Shown here piece by piece: positions 17,079 through 26,337 of a DNA stretch of 64,000 bases. Below the pieces are notes generated by a model. It ran no database searches and was not told the origin of the DNA. It worked only from the letters and a program-made list of their open reading frames with translations. Numbering within the stretch: the first letter of the stretch is position 1; each line of letters begins with the position of its first letter. This DNA is from Korobacter sp036501185 (lineage in GTDB: Bacteria; Acidobacteriota; Terriglobia; Terriglobales; Acidobacteriaceae), in NCBI GenBank assembly GCA_036501185.1, contig DASYAU010000164.1, positions 62,001 to 126,000 of the forward strand. Direction: 5' to 3'. A program made the translations under genes and the position numbers.

Positions 17079-17519
17079 ATGTCGAAGTTGTCCAGGCAGG
17101 CGGCTATACGCGAAGCAATTACAGCCCACCAGGTCCCCAACCAGGATGAGCTGCGCCGTCTTTTGTACAAGCTCGGTCACCGCGTAACCCAGGCCACACT
17201 CTCGCGCGATATCCACGAACTCGGCATCATCAAGGCCACCGAAGGCTACCAATTCCCCGAGGAAGAATCCGGGCCCGCGTGGCTCCCGTCAGTCGAGCGG
17301 CTCATCCGTGAGTTCGTTTACGACGCCAGGATCGCTCAGAACATGGTGGTGGTGAAGACCAGCGCCGGCAGCGCGCAACCTGTGGCGGCCGCGCTCGACG
17401 CCGAGGGCTGGCCCGAAGTCGTCGGGACGGTCGGCGGCGACGACACCATCTTCGTCGTGACCCCCAGTAACAAAGACGCAGAGAAGCTTCTGTCACGTAT
17501 CAAGGAGCTGATTGCGTAG
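17079..17519 (+). CDS. argR: Arginine repressor ArgR
   Basis: ArgR is the arginine-responsive hexameric regulator of arginine genes. The 146-residue protein has the N-terminal winged helix (SKLSRQAAIREAI then a GHRVTQATLSRDIHELGIIK recognition region) and a C-terminal oligomerisation/arginine-binding domain ending in VGGDDTIFVV, where the Asp pair contacts arginine. Heading the operon argRCBFGHA and preceded by two ARG boxes, it probably represses its own operon. The stop TAG overlaps the GTG of argC by one base, so translation is coupled. Confidence 0.95.
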   Translation: MSKLSRQAAIREAITAHQVPNQDELRRLLYKLGHRVTQATLSRDIHELGIIKATEGYQFPEEESGPAWLPSVERLIREFVYDARIAQNMVVVKTSAGSAQPVAAALDAEGWPEVVGTVGGDDTIFVVTPSNKDAEKLLSRIKELIA

Positions 17520-18571
17520 TGAAGACTGCTATCCAGCCCGCCGTTATCGGCGCCACGGGGTATTCCGGCTTCGAACTTACGAAGCGCTTGCTACACCATC
17601 CCCACGCGCAAAAGCCGCTGTTGTTCCGGCATAAGCCGGAGCCCGGCCAGTCCGCCGATCTCGCCGACTTTTACCCGCAGCTTTCTGGCAACGGATTCGG
17701 GCAGTTGCTGATGGAACCGTTTTCCTGGGATGCCCTCAAGGCTGCCGGCGTGGATTTGCTTTTTTTCTGCACCCCGCACGAAGTCTCGCGCGAATGGGCG
17801 ATTGAAGCCATCGATCGCGGCTACAAAGTTGTGGACCTCAGCGGCGCGTGGCGTTTGAAGCATGCGGCAAACCGCGCGGTCTATCAGTTCACTGATGCCG
17901 ACGTGGCGAAAGCCGCGGCCCTCGACGAGAAAGCCGTGTACGGCAGCCCCGAACTGCATCGCGACGAAATCCTCACCGCCGCGCTCGTGGCCAATCCCGG
18001 CTGCTACGCGACCTCGATCATCCTCGCGCTGGCGCCATGGATCCAGGACGGTCTCATCGATCTCGAGTTTGGTGTGATCTGCGATTCGAAATCGGGCGTC
18101 TCCGGTGCAGGCAAGCAGCCTACGCCAACCACGCACTTCGTCGAAGCCGCCGACAATTTTTCCGCCTACAACGTCTTCGGCCATCGCCACACCGGCGAAA
18201 TGCTTGAGCAGCTTGGATTGCAGAACGGTCAGCTTCAATTCACGCCGCACCTGCTGCCGATTCCGCGGGGAATTCTTTCGACGATCTACGTCCGTCCAAA
18301 GAGCGGCGCGACGGCCGATGCGCTCGAGAGCAGCATGAAAGAATTTTATGCCGGAAAGCCCTGGGTGCGGTTCTACGGCCAAGCACGGTTGCCGCAGATC
18401 AAGTACTCGCTCCACACGAATTACTGCGACATCGGGTTCCAGCTTTCGCCCGACGGTTCGCGCGCGGTGATCGTTTCATGCCTCGACAACCTTGTGAAGG
18501 GCGCAGGCGGCCAGGCGATCCAGAATATGAACGTTATGTATGGCTTCGACGAGCGGGAGGGCCTGCAATGA
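17519..18571 (+). CDS. argC: N-acetyl-gamma-glutamyl-phosphate reductase
   Basis: ArgC reduces N-acetylglutamyl phosphate to the semialdehyde, the third step of arginine synthesis. The 350-residue protein has VIGATGYSGFELTKRL at the N-terminus for NADP binding, VANPGCYATS with the catalytic cysteine near residue 160, and SGVSGAGKQP. The GTG at 17519 shares a base with the argR stop. The stop overlaps the argB start in an ATGA junction. Motifs and length fit the type 1 ArgC family. Confidence 0.96.
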   Translation: MKTAIQPAVIGATGYSGFELTKRLLHHPHAQKPLLFRHKPEPGQSADLADFYPQLSGNGFGQLLMEPFSWDALKAAGVDLLFFCTPHEVSREWAIEAIDRGYKVVDLSGAWRLKHAANRAVYQFTDADVAKAAALDEKAVYGSPELHRDEILTAALVANPGCYATSIILALAPWIQDGLIDLEFGVICDSKSGVSGAGKQPTPTTHFVEAADNFSAYNVFGHRHTGEMLEQLGLQNGQLQFTPHLLPIPRGILSTIYVRPKSGATADALESSMKEFYAGKPWVRFYGQARLPQIKYSLHTNYCDIGFQLSPDGSRAVIVSCLDNLVKGAGGQAIQNMNVMYGFDEREGLQ

Positions 18572-19353
18572 AGCTGGTTCTCAAAATCGGCGGCGCGGCC
18601 CTCGAAAACTCGGAGCTGGTGGCAAAGTTCTGTTCGACGGTTTCACAACTGTCGAAGGATGGGCACCAGGTGCTCGTGGTTCATGGCGGCGGCGCGGCCC
18701 TAAGCCGCACATTGAAGCAGCTCGGAATCGAGTCAAAGTTTGTCGACGGCCTTCGCGTGACCGACGCGAAGACGCGCGACGCTGCCCTTATGGTTCTTGG
18801 CGGACTGCTGAATAAGCAGCTCGCTGCTGCGATCGGTGCACGAGGCCAATCGGCGGTCGGCATCTGCGGCAGCGATCTCCAGCTCTGTATCGCGCGCAAG
18901 AAGCGGCTTTCGCAAGACCTCGGCTTCGTCGGTGAAATCGTCCACGTGAACGCCGGCACGATTGAAGCGCTCTGGCAGCAGAGGACTATCGCCGTCGTAG
19001 CCAGTCTTGCTGCCTGCGAGCATGGCGAGTTCTACAACGTGAATGCCGACGAAATGGCCTCCGCCATTGCGGCTGCCGTTCCCGCCGACGCGCTGATCTT
19101 CCTCACCGACGTTGCCGGCGTGAAGAACGCGCAAGGCGAAGTCTTCAGCCGCCTCGGTGTGAAAGAAATCGACGAACTGAAAGCCGATGGCACCATCAGC
19201 GGCGGCATGCTACCCAAACTCGATGCCTGCAAGCGCGCGTTGCTCGGCGGCGTTGGCAGCGTCCGGATTGTGCAGGCCGCCCAAGTTTCTGAATTAACGA
19301 AATTGTTTGAGGCGCCGCTTGAATGCGGCACGGAGTTAGTGGCCCATGCCTAG
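18568..19353 (+). CDS. argB: Acetylglutamate kinase
   Basis: ArgB phosphorylates N-acetylglutamate. The 261-residue protein opens with LVLKIGGAAL (ATP-binding lysine and glycines) and shows VVHGGGAALSRTL for substrate binding, then NVNADEMASAIA and SGGMLPKLDAC near the C-terminus. The length fits the arginine-insensitive dimeric form (E. coli type) rather than the longer feedback-inhibited hexamers, so control may rest on ArgR; this is inference. The ATG overlaps the argC TGA (ATGA). An open frame upstream to 18478 lies inside argC and is not used. Confidence 0.95.
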   Translation: MKLVLKIGGAALENSELVAKFCSTVSQLSKDGHQVLVVHGGGAALSRTLKQLGIESKFVDGLRVTDAKTRDAALMVLGGLLNKQLAAAIGARGQSAVGICGSDLQLCIARKKRLSQDLGFVGEIVHVNAGTIEALWQQRTIAVVASLAACEHGEFYNVNADEMASAIAAAVPADALIFLTDVAGVKNAQGEVFSRLGVKEIDELKADGTISGGMLPKLDACKRALLGGVGSVRIVQAAQVSELTKLFEAPLECGTELVAHA

Positions 19354-19378
19354 CCACGAAGAAGTAAAGGAGAACGCA

Positions 19379-20389
19379 ATGACAACAGCGCCTTTCCCGC
19401 AGGTTGCGGGCCGCAAGGTAATCCCGGTCAAGAACGTGGCCGATCGGGACCTGGTTTCCATCACCGACTTCACGCCGCAGGAAATCACCGCGGCGCTCGA
19501 TCTTGCCTCCGCGATGAAAGCCTATCCTGCCGATTTCCGTGGCTCACTCGCCGGCAAGCAGGTGGTGATGTTCTTCGAGAAGCCCTCGTTGCGCACCCGA
19601 TTGACCTTTGAGTCAGGTATCAGTTCCCTCGGTGGCGTTTCGTTCTTCGTGGACCAGGCCGGCTCGCGCCTCGGCACGCGTGAGCCCCTTGATGATGTGG
19701 CGCACAACCTCGAGCGCTGGGTCGATGGCATCGTCCTGCGCACCTTCGCGCACGACACTTGCACCACCATGGCCGAGCATGCGTCGATTCCGGTGATCAA
19801 TGCGCTCAGTGATTACGAGCACCCGTGCCAGGCGCTGGCCGACATTCTTACCCTGCGCGAGAACTTTGGCTCATTCAGCAAGGTGAAGCTCTCGTTCGTT
19901 GGCGACGGCAACAACGTTGCCCACTCGCTGATGCTTGCTGCGGCGAGCGTCGGTGCGAGCATCGTCGTTGGCACGCCCGAGAAGCACAAGCCCAGCGCCG
20001 CTGTGATGAAGCAGGCGCAAAAGATCGCCAAGAATACTGGCGGCCAAGTCGAATGGACCAGCGATCCCATCACGGCCGTTTCCGGCGCGAACGCGGTCTA
20101 TACCGATGTGTGGGCAAGCATGGGGCAGGAATCCGAAGCCGAAGAACGCAAGCAGCTCTTCCAGCCCTTCCAGGTAAACCCGAAGCTCATGTCCCATGCC
20201 GCAAAGAAGGCTATATTTATGCATTGCCTTCCGGCGCACCGCGGCGACGAAGTCACTGCCGACGTCATCGATTCGAACTGCTCGGTGGTGTTTGACCAAG
20301 CCGAAAACCGCCTGCACGCCCAAAAGGCCATCTTATTAATGTTGCTCGGAGGCGGTCATCGTTTCCCGGCGAGGAGTGCTCATGCGTGA
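19379..20389 (+). CDS. argF: Ornithine carbamoyltransferase
   Basis: ArgF forms citrulline from ornithine and carbamoyl phosphate. The 336-residue protein has FFEKPSLRTRLTFE (carbamoyl-phosphate loop, SLRTR variant as in Thermus-like enzymes), DYEHPCQALADIL with the HPCQ motif, and FMHCLPAHRGDEV with the catalytic HCLP segment. AAAGGAG six bases before the ATG at 19379 favours this start; an ATG at 19346 overlapping argB is the alternative. SLRTR alone does not show use of N-acetylornithine, so I keep the ordinary assignment. The 3-prime end overlaps argG by eight bases. Confidence 0.93.
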   Translation: MTTAPFPQVAGRKVIPVKNVADRDLVSITDFTPQEITAALDLASAMKAYPADFRGSLAGKQVVMFFEKPSLRTRLTFESGISSLGGVSFFVDQAGSRLGTREPLDDVAHNLERWVDGIVLRTFAHDTCTTMAEHASIPVINALSDYEHPCQALADILTLRENFGSFSKVKLSFVGDGNNVAHSLMLAAASVGASIVVGTPEKHKPSAAVMKQAQKIAKNTGGQVEWTSDPITAVSGANAVYTDVWASMGQESEAEERKQLFQPFQVNPKLMSHAAKKAIFMHCLPAHRGDEVTADVIDSNCSVVFDQAENRLHAQKAILLMLLGGGHRFPARSAHA

Positions 20390-21599
20390 AAAAATCGTAC
20401 TTGCTTATTCCGGCGGACTCGATACCTCCATCATCATCCCGTGGTTGAAGGAAAACTATAGTTGCGACGTCATTGCCATGGTTGGCGACGTGGGCCAGGG
20501 CGACGACATCGATGCCGTCGTTGCGAAAGCCAAGAAGACCGGCGCCAGCAAGGTCATCGTGAAGGACCTCCGCGAGGAGTTCCTCACTCAATACGTCTAT
20601 CCGGCGATCCGCACCGGCGCGGTCTACGAACACAAGTACCTGCTTGGAACTTCGCTTGCGCGCCCGGTCATTGCGAAGGCGCAGGTAGAAGTCGCGCTTG
20701 CCGAAGGCGCTACCGCAGTTGCGCACGGGTGCACCGGCAAAGGGAACGACCAGGTCCGCTTTGAACACGCCTGCCAGGCGCTCGCGCCCGAGCTAAAGAT
20801 CATCTCCCCCTGGCGCGAGTGGTCGTTGAAATCGCGTGAAGATTGCCTCGATTACGCAGAAGCCCATGGCATTGAGGTTTCACAGAGCCGCGAGAAGATC
20901 CATAGCCGCGACCGCAACCTGCTGCACGTAAGCCACGAGGGCGGCGAGCTCGAAGATCCCAACAACGCTCCACTCCCAACCACGTGGACGTGGACGAAGT
21001 CTCCGCAGGAAGCGCCCGATCGGGTTGAGGAAGTCACGATAGGCTTCGAGCAGGGGACCCCGGTTTCCATCAACGGCATGCCGATGGAGCCGCTCGCGTT
21101 GATCGAGCTGCTCAACGAAATTGGCGCCCGCAACGCCATCGGCCGCATCGATCTTGTGGAGAACCGTTTCGTCGGCATCAAGTCGCGCGGTTGCTACGAG
21201 ACGCCCGGCGGCACGCTGCTGCTCGCTGCGCACCGCGAACTCGAAGCCCTGTGCCTCGACCGCGACCTGCTCCATTACAAGCAGGAAGTCGCGCTGAAGT
21301 GGGCGGAGATTGTTTACTTCGGGCTCTGGTTCACGCCGCTGCGTGAGGCGCTCGACGCTTTCGTCGCCAACACCCAAGCGACTGTCGGCGGTTCGGTGAA
21401 GCTCGCTCTCTACAAGGGTAATGTCGCCGTCTCGGGCCGCACCTCGCCCACATCACTCTATCGGCCGGACATCGCCAGCTTCACCATGGGCGCCGGGTAC
21501 GACCAGAAGGACGCCGAGGGCTTCATCCGCATCCTCGGATTGCCGGCGCGGTCGCGGGCCATCATTTTCGGTGGCCTAAAAGAAAAGGTGTCGAAATGA
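20382..21599 (+). CDS. argG: Argininosuccinate synthase
   Basis: ArgG condenses citrulline and aspartate with ATP. The 405-residue protein begins MREKIVLAYSGGLDTS, the PP-loop ATP pyrophosphatase signature, and carries AHGCTGKGNDQVRFE and a GRTSPTSLYRPDIASF region, both diagnostic. GAGGAG five bases upstream supports ATG 20382 over the GTG at 20376. It overlaps argF by eight bases and its TGA overlaps the argH ATG, so the whole operon is translationally coupled. Confidence 0.97.
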   Translation: MREKIVLAYSGGLDTSIIIPWLKENYSCDVIAMVGDVGQGDDIDAVVAKAKKTGASKVIVKDLREEFLTQYVYPAIRTGAVYEHKYLLGTSLARPVIAKAQVEVALAEGATAVAHGCTGKGNDQVRFEHACQALAPELKIISPWREWSLKSREDCLDYAEAHGIEVSQSREKIHSRDRNLLHVSHEGGELEDPNNAPLPTTWTWTKSPQEAPDRVEEVTIGFEQGTPVSINGMPMEPLALIELLNEIGARNAIGRIDLVENRFVGIKSRGCYETPGGTLLLAAHRELEALCLDRDLLHYKQEVALKWAEIVYFGLWFTPLREALDAFVANTQATVGGSVKLALYKGNVAVSGRTSPTSLYRPDIASFTMGAGYDQKDAEGFIRILGLPARSRAIIFGGLKEKVSK

Positions 21600-22990
21600 A
21601 GATGTGGTCCGGGCGCTTCTCGCAGCCTCTCGATCCTGAGTTTGAGAGCTGGCAGAGATCGCTCCCCTTCGACAGGAAACTGCTGAAGCACGAAGTGGCG
21701 GCCAGCGGCGCGCATGCGAAGGCGCTCGCCAAGGCCGCCGTGCTCAGCCCTGCCGAGCTCGCGCAGATCCTCACCGGTCTCGAGCAGATCGCGGGCGAGG
21801 GAATGCCCGCGACGGACGATCCTTCGATCGAAGACGTGCATCACTTCGTCGAATCGCGTCTGACTGCCATTGCCGGCGAGGTCGGCCGCAAGCTGCACAC
21901 CGGCCGCAGCCGCAACGAGCAGATCGCCACCGATCTTCGTCTCTACGTCCGCGACCAGCTCGACAGCATGAAGCATCTTCTCGCAGACCTCATCGCCGCG
22001 CTGATCACGCAGGCCGAAGCCATGGGTGATGCGGCGATGCCCTCGTACACGCACCTCCAGCGCGCCGAGCCTGTGCTCATCGCACACTGGCTGCTCGCAT
22101 ACTCCGAAATGTTTTTCCGTGACATCGATCGCCTCGCGGATTGCCGCACGCGCGCGAACCTCTGTCCGCTCGGCTCCGCTGCAGTCGCCGGAACCTTTGT
22201 CGAGCTCGATCGCCAGTACATCGCCGGTCTTCTCAATTTCGACGGCCCGACCGCCAACAGCATCGACGCTACCAGCGACCGCGATTTCGCCATCGAGTTC
22301 GCTCACGCGCTCAGCGTCATCGGTCTGCACCTCAGCCGGATGGCGGAAGAGATGATCCTGTTTTCGACGACGGAGTTCGGCTTCCTTCAGTTGCCGGAGC
22401 AGTATTCGACCGGCAGCAGCGCCATGCCGCAGAAGAAGAATCCCGACTCCATGGAGCTGATCCGCGGCAAGAGTGCGGCGTTGCTCGCGAACGCGATGCA
22501 ACTCGCGGTCACGCTGAAGTCCCTGCCGCTTGCCTACAACAAGGACATGCAGGAGACCCAGCAGCCCGTGTTCACGGTCGCCGAAGAGTGCGCCGCAATG
22601 GTTCGCATCGCAGCGGGCTTCGTGCGCACCGTGAAATTCAATACTGCGGTCATGCACACCGCTGCGAGCTCGGGTTATATGAACGCCATGTCTGCCGCCG
22701 GGTACCTCGTGCAGCAGGGCATTCCGTTCCGTCGCGCGCATGAACTCATCGGCGCCGCCGTGCAGGCCGCCATCCAGAAGCACTGCGAGCTCCAGGACCT
22801 GAGCGCGGAAGACCTGCGCTCGATCGGCATTGCAGCCGACGACGGCTTTTACGCCGCGCTTCAGCTCACTGCGGTGTTGTCTCAGAAGAACGTGGAAGGT
22901 GGTACCGCGCCGTCGCGGGTTGCCGCCGCGCTTAAGCAAGCCAAAGCAAAACTCGCTGCTCTCGCGGAGGTCCAGCATGCCTGTTCGTAA
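21596..22990 (+). CDS. argH: Argininosuccinate lyase
   Basis: ArgH cleaves argininosuccinate to arginine and fumarate. The 464-residue protein begins MKMWSGRFSQPLDPEFE and contains the fumarase/aspartase superfamily signature GSSAMPQKKNPDSMELIRG near residue 276, with TGRSRNEQIATDLRL and THLQRAEPVLIAHW as further active-site regions. The start forms ATGA with the argG stop. The stop overlaps the start of the acetyltransferase gene by 14 bases. A 544-codon open frame on the opposite strand is a shadow of this gene. Confidence 0.97.
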   Translation: MKMWSGRFSQPLDPEFESWQRSLPFDRKLLKHEVAASGAHAKALAKAAVLSPAELAQILTGLEQIAGEGMPATDDPSIEDVHHFVESRLTAIAGEVGRKLHTGRSRNEQIATDLRLYVRDQLDSMKHLLADLIAALITQAEAMGDAAMPSYTHLQRAEPVLIAHWLLAYSEMFFRDIDRLADCRTRANLCPLGSAAVAGTFVELDRQYIAGLLNFDGPTANSIDATSDRDFAIEFAHALSVIGLHLSRMAEEMILFSTTEFGFLQLPEQYSTGSSAMPQKKNPDSMELIRGKSAALLANAMQLAVTLKSLPLAYNKDMQETQQPVFTVAEECAAMVRIAAGFVRTVKFNTAVMHTAASSGYMNAMSAAGYLVQQGIPFRRAHELIGAAVQAAIQKHCELQDLSAEDLRSIGIAADDGFYAALQLTAVLSQKNVEGGTAPSRVAAALKQAKAKLAALAEVQHACS

Positions 22991-23507
22991 AGCGATTCTC
23001 CCCGACGCGAACGCGATCGATACGCTCATTCGCGCCCACACCGGCGACGGCACCCTGCTCCCGCGCAGCTTCCAGGAAATCTGCGCCGACATCCGCGACT
23101 TCGTCGTCGCCGAGCTCGACGGCCAAATCGTCGGCTGCGGCGCACTGCATCTTTACGGCATGCACCTGGCGGAAATCCGCTCCATCAACGTGCTGAAGGA
23201 ATATCGCAGCCAAAAACTTGGTGTCCAGATCGTGCATGCGCTGATGGAAGAGGCCAAGCACCAGCACGTCACCTGCGTATGCCTGTTCACCCGCGTGCCG
23301 GAATTTTTCGGCAGCCTCGGCTTCCGCGAAGCTGATCGCGATCGCCTTCCCGACAAGGTTTACAAGGATTGCCTGAAGTGCCCGCGAAACCAGGCTTGCG
23401 ACGAAGTTGCGATGTATCGTGGCGAGCTGCCCGCGCTCTCGCATATGCCCAAGGGCTATCGCCCCTCCGATATCGTGCGCATCGCCCCGGCGCAGACCGC
23501 GTCTTAG
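22977..23507 (+). CDS. argA: Short GNAT-type N-acetylglutamate synthase
   Basis: A 176-residue GNAT acetyltransferase ending the arg operon. It matches the short, kinase-domain-free N-acetylglutamate synthases (as in Mycobacterium): VRKAILPDANAIDTLI, VVAELDGQIVGCGALHLY, EIRSINVLKEYRSQKLGVQI (acetyl-CoA loop) and a Cys-rich CLKCPRNQACDEVAMY near residue 130, which I recall as typical of this subgroup. It would make N-acetylglutamate from glutamate and acetyl-CoA, the first step. ATG 22977 lies inside argH, and GGAGG precedes it. Context makes this the likely committed-step enzyme. Confidence 0.88.
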   Translation: MPVRKAILPDANAIDTLIRAHTGDGTLLPRSFQEICADIRDFVVAELDGQIVGCGALHLYGMHLAEIRSINVLKEYRSQKLGVQIVHALMEEAKHQHVTCVCLFTRVPEFFGSLGFREADRDRLPDKVYKDCLKCPRNQACDEVAMYRGELPALSHMPKGYRPSDIVRIAPAQTAS

Positions 23508-24664
23508 TGATGCCCGCCGATCATCGAGAAGATAATCAGCGCGATGATGATCGCAACGACCAGTAGCGCGATCTTCGCCACGCTGTAAGGACGCTCGCCC
23601 TGCACCTGTCCGGTGGCAGCATTCACCACTACCTGGTACGCCTTGTTCTGAAACCGATACGCGCCAATCCAAACCGGCAACAGCAAGTGCCGGAAGCCGA
23701 CGTTGGCGTAGTACGTCTGCAGGTTCAGGATGCGCTGCTCGTCGCCGCCAATCTGCCCGCGCACAGCATCGCGGATGCCGTTCTCCATCACCTGTTTTGC
23801 TTCGTTGTATCCGTCCGCCAGTTCTACCTGGTAACGCTGCGCCTTGAAGCCCGCCAGGTACCCTGGCTCATACGGCTGCAACGATTCCAATCCCCACGGT
23901 TGCAGCCCATTCAATTTCCGCTCCTGCACCGAGCGCGACGCCGCGATGATCACATCTTCGAAATTCACGTCCACGTGCCCGGAACACGGATACCAATCGG
24001 TCACGGTGCGCGAACGCGTCTGCCGGTTGCCATTGCTATCGGTATACGACTCGGTTTCGGTACGATTCATGCCGCGTTCGCCCTTGTAATCGCTCGCGGT
24101 GTTCGCGTCGTAGCTCCAGAAGGGCAGATAAACCCCGTTGATCCCGTCCTGCCGCGCCATGGTCTTCAGCGCGTTCGGCGCGAACCAGCGCGAACTCAGC
24201 CACTGCTTTACCTCGCCCTGCGCTTGCTGCTTCGAGACCTTCGCCGGCAGCACTGCATCGGGCGCCACCAGCGGGTCCGCCGCTTTTGCCTGTGCCACAA
24301 TCGCCGAACCGCAGAATGGACAACTCCCCGCCACTTCCGGCGGTTGGAACGTGACCGAACTCCCACACGCCGCGCAGTGAACTTCCATCGCCTGCGGAGA
24401 CATGGTCGCGAGGTGCGCGCCTTGCGCCTTCGCTAAAAATTCTTCCAGGGGATGGCAGCGCAAGTGGTCCGGAGCTGGCGACGCAACTGCTGATGTCGTG
24501 GTCGTCGCAACCGGTTCGGCCGGGGCCGGCACTGCCGCCGTGCGCCCGCAGAATGGGCACTTCATCATGCCCGCCGCAGGATCGAATTTCATGTCGGCCG
24601 AACAGCCGGGACAGGGAAAATGTTCGTGCGCCGGGGGGAGTGTGGTTCCGCTACCGCTCGCCAT
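23504..24664 (-). CDS. Double zinc-ribbon protein with C-terminal membrane anchor
   Basis: A 386-residue protein of unknown function. Two treble-clef-like zinc ribbons sit at the N-terminus: CPGC with CPFC around residues 18-40, and CAAC with CPFC around residues 95-120, joined by an Ala/Pro/Thr-rich linker. A conserved middle region follows (YLPFWSYDANTASDYKGERG, then a YPCSGHVDV segment and LQPWGLESLQPYEPGYLAGF). The last 25 residues form a transmembrane helix (VAKIALLVVAIIIALIIFSM). Such proteins are often mislabelled as PriA-like helicases, but no helicase motif is present. It is convergent with argA, overlapping by four bases. Confidence 0.75.
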   Translation of the reverse strand: MASGSGTTLPPAHEHFPCPGCSADMKFDPAAGMMKCPFCGRTAAVPAPAEPVATTTTSAVASPAPDHLRCHPLEEFLAKAQGAHLATMSPQAMEVHCAACGSSVTFQPPEVAGSCPFCGSAIVAQAKAADPLVAPDAVLPAKVSKQQAQGEVKQWLSSRWFAPNALKTMARQDGINGVYLPFWSYDANTASDYKGERGMNRTETESYTDSNGNRQTRSRTVTDWYPCSGHVDVNFEDVIIAASRSVQERKLNGLQPWGLESLQPYEPGYLAGFKAQRYQVELADGYNEAKQVMENGIRDAVRGQIGGDEQRILNLQTYYANVGFRHLLLPVWIGAYRFQNKAYQVVVNAATGQVQGERPYSVAKIALLVVAIIIALIIFSMIGGHH

Positions 24665-24739
24665 CAGAAAGCCTCAAAGCGTGGAGTCGCAGCTACTCTA
24701 GCAGAGGTTTGCGGAATTTTGGTTAGGATCGTCTGCCGA

Positions 24740-26326
24740 TCAATCGCTCGCAATCGCCATCTCGGGCTCCGTCGCTTCTGCGGCCGGCGGCGCAGCAATC
24801 GACGCAGCAACCTTCCTCGCAGTGCGACGCGGTTTGGGCTTCGCTGCCCGCGGCGGTTTCGCATTGCCGTCAGCCTTTAGGCCAAACGCTTCCCGCAACT
24901 CGGCCACACCCTCTTGCAGGAATTTCGGCAGCAGGTGCCGGTCGGGCGTTGCGTGCACATCGCACGAGAACCCAAAGTGCGCCGCGCCGTTATAGGTGAG
25001 CATGGCGCAGTTGGCGCCCATCTCACCGCCGATCGGAACGTACGGATAAGCCTTCACCATCTTGTGGCCGAGTATGTACAACGGTTGCCGCGGCCCAGGA
25101 ACATTGGTGAAGATCAGGTTGCAGATCGTCAGCGGCAGTTGTGCGGCGATTGGCCCAAGCACCACCTGCACCGGCGACGGAATGGCCGCCAGCAGCGCGC
25201 CCGCGAACCTCACCATCTCGGCAATGCGCGTTTGCTTGATCATGGTCATCCGCTCATGCACGGCCGCCAGCAACTTCCGAGGATCGCGAATTCCCAAGGG
25301 CACCGCCACCGGAACGAATGTGATCTGGTTCCCCAGCCCATCCGCCGATTCGTCGGGACGGCGCGTATTCACCGGCACTACGATTCGGAGAGAGCCTCCC
25401 GTTGTCGCTGCTCCCCGCGATTCCGCATATCGCCGGAAAGTCGCTGCGACCACCGTCAACGCAACATCATTGAAGCTGCACCCATAGGCGTTCTTGATCG
25501 AGCGAAGATCTTCGAATGGAATGTCGACCCACTCGAACTCCTGTGGTCCTTTGCACACGATGTTAAACGGCATGCGCTCCGGTGCCGAAGCGATCTCCGG
25601 AAAGATGCGGCCGAAGTCTTCCATCGAAGGCACCTGCTCGTGAACATGCGTGGGCCTTGTCGTATCTTCCTGCGGCTTGGGTTTCGCAACTAGCGTGCGT
25701 GCCATGTTGAGCAGATCGCTCTGTGCTGTGAGCATGCGTTCCACGGTCAGGAACCATGAACTTGTCAGCGCTTCCAGCAGATTCGTCGCCGGGTCTTGCG
25801 GAGCCGGTGTTGGGAGTACGCTCTTTTTCTTCGTCAATACCGGGACTTCCGGCGACGTATCCATCAACGCATTCAGGAATGCCACGCCCGAAATGCCGTC
25901 AGCCATGCTGTGGTGGATGCGCGCGATCAGCGCCGTGCGATTGCCCTTCAATCCGTGCACCAGCACAAAATCCCACAGCGGATGGTTGCGGTCGAGGTTT
26001 GCGCTGAACAGCTTTCCCGCCAGTGCCTTCAACTCCGTTTCCGTGCCATGCTTCAGTGTCGTCTCATGCAGGTGATTGCGGAAATCGAACTCCGGGTCGA
26101 GTTCCAGGCACGGCAGTCCGATATTGAAGGGCGCTGGCACCACCCGCTGCATGCAGCGTGGAACGTGTGAGAGCTTCGCCTCGACGTAGGGCAGCAGCTG
26201 TTTATAGGTGATGGAGCCTTCAAAGATCGCTACCGAGGCGATGTTGATCGGGATTCCCTCGCGTTCGAGGTGAAGAAATAGAGCGTCTCCGAATGAAAGG
26301 TATTGGCGTTGTGTCGTGTCGTTCAT
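24740..26326 (-). CDS. Wax ester synthase / diacylglycerol acyltransferase (WS/DGAT)
   Basis: WS/DGAT enzymes esterify fatty alcohols or diacylglycerol with acyl-CoA to store neutral lipid. The 528-residue protein has YLSFGDALFLHLE near the start, the catalytic HHSMADG (HHxxxDG) near residue 137, and a C-terminal domain with NLIFTNVPGPRQPLYILGHK and the condensation-like GCSFNDVALTVV region. An Ala/Lys/Arg-rich tail follows residue 480. GAGG six bases before the ATG at 26326 supports this start; the longer frame would run into the HMG-CoA reductase gene. It lies 11 bases downstream of that gene and is probably co-transcribed. Confidence 0.92.
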   Translation of the reverse strand: MNDTTQRQYLSFGDALFLHLEREGIPINIASVAIFEGSITYKQLLPYVEAKLSHVPRCMQRVVPAPFNIGLPCLELDPEFDFRNHLHETTLKHGTETELKALAGKLFSANLDRNHPLWDFVLVHGLKGNRTALIARIHHSMADGISGVAFLNALMDTSPEVPVLTKKKSVLPTPAPQDPATNLLEALTSSWFLTVERMLTAQSDLLNMARTLVAKPKPQEDTTRPTHVHEQVPSMEDFGRIFPEIASAPERMPFNIVCKGPQEFEWVDIPFEDLRSIKNAYGCSFNDVALTVVAATFRRYAESRGAATTGGSLRIVVPVNTRRPDESADGLGNQITFVPVAVPLGIRDPRKLLAAVHERMTMIKQTRIAEMVRFAGALLAAIPSPVQVVLGPIAAQLPLTICNLIFTNVPGPRQPLYILGHKMVKAYPYVPIGGEMGANCAMLTYNGAAHFGFSCDVHATPDRHLLPKFLQEGVAELREAFGLKADGNAKPPRAAKPKPRRTARKVAASIAAPPAAEATEPEMAIASD

Positions 26327-26337
26327 GGAAGCCTCGC

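Noticed and set aside
19379..20389. N-acetylornithine carbamoyltransferase instead of ArgF
   Set aside because: The SLRTR loop also occurs in ordinary ornithine carbamoyltransferases, and the acetylated-pathway features are not visible.
21458..23092. 544-codon open frame antisense to argH
   Set aside because: argH is complete with all motifs; the antisense product has no recognisable domain.
23504..24664. PriA-like helicase
   Set aside because: Only zinc-ribbon cysteines are shared; no Walker motifs are present and there is a C-terminal membrane anchor.
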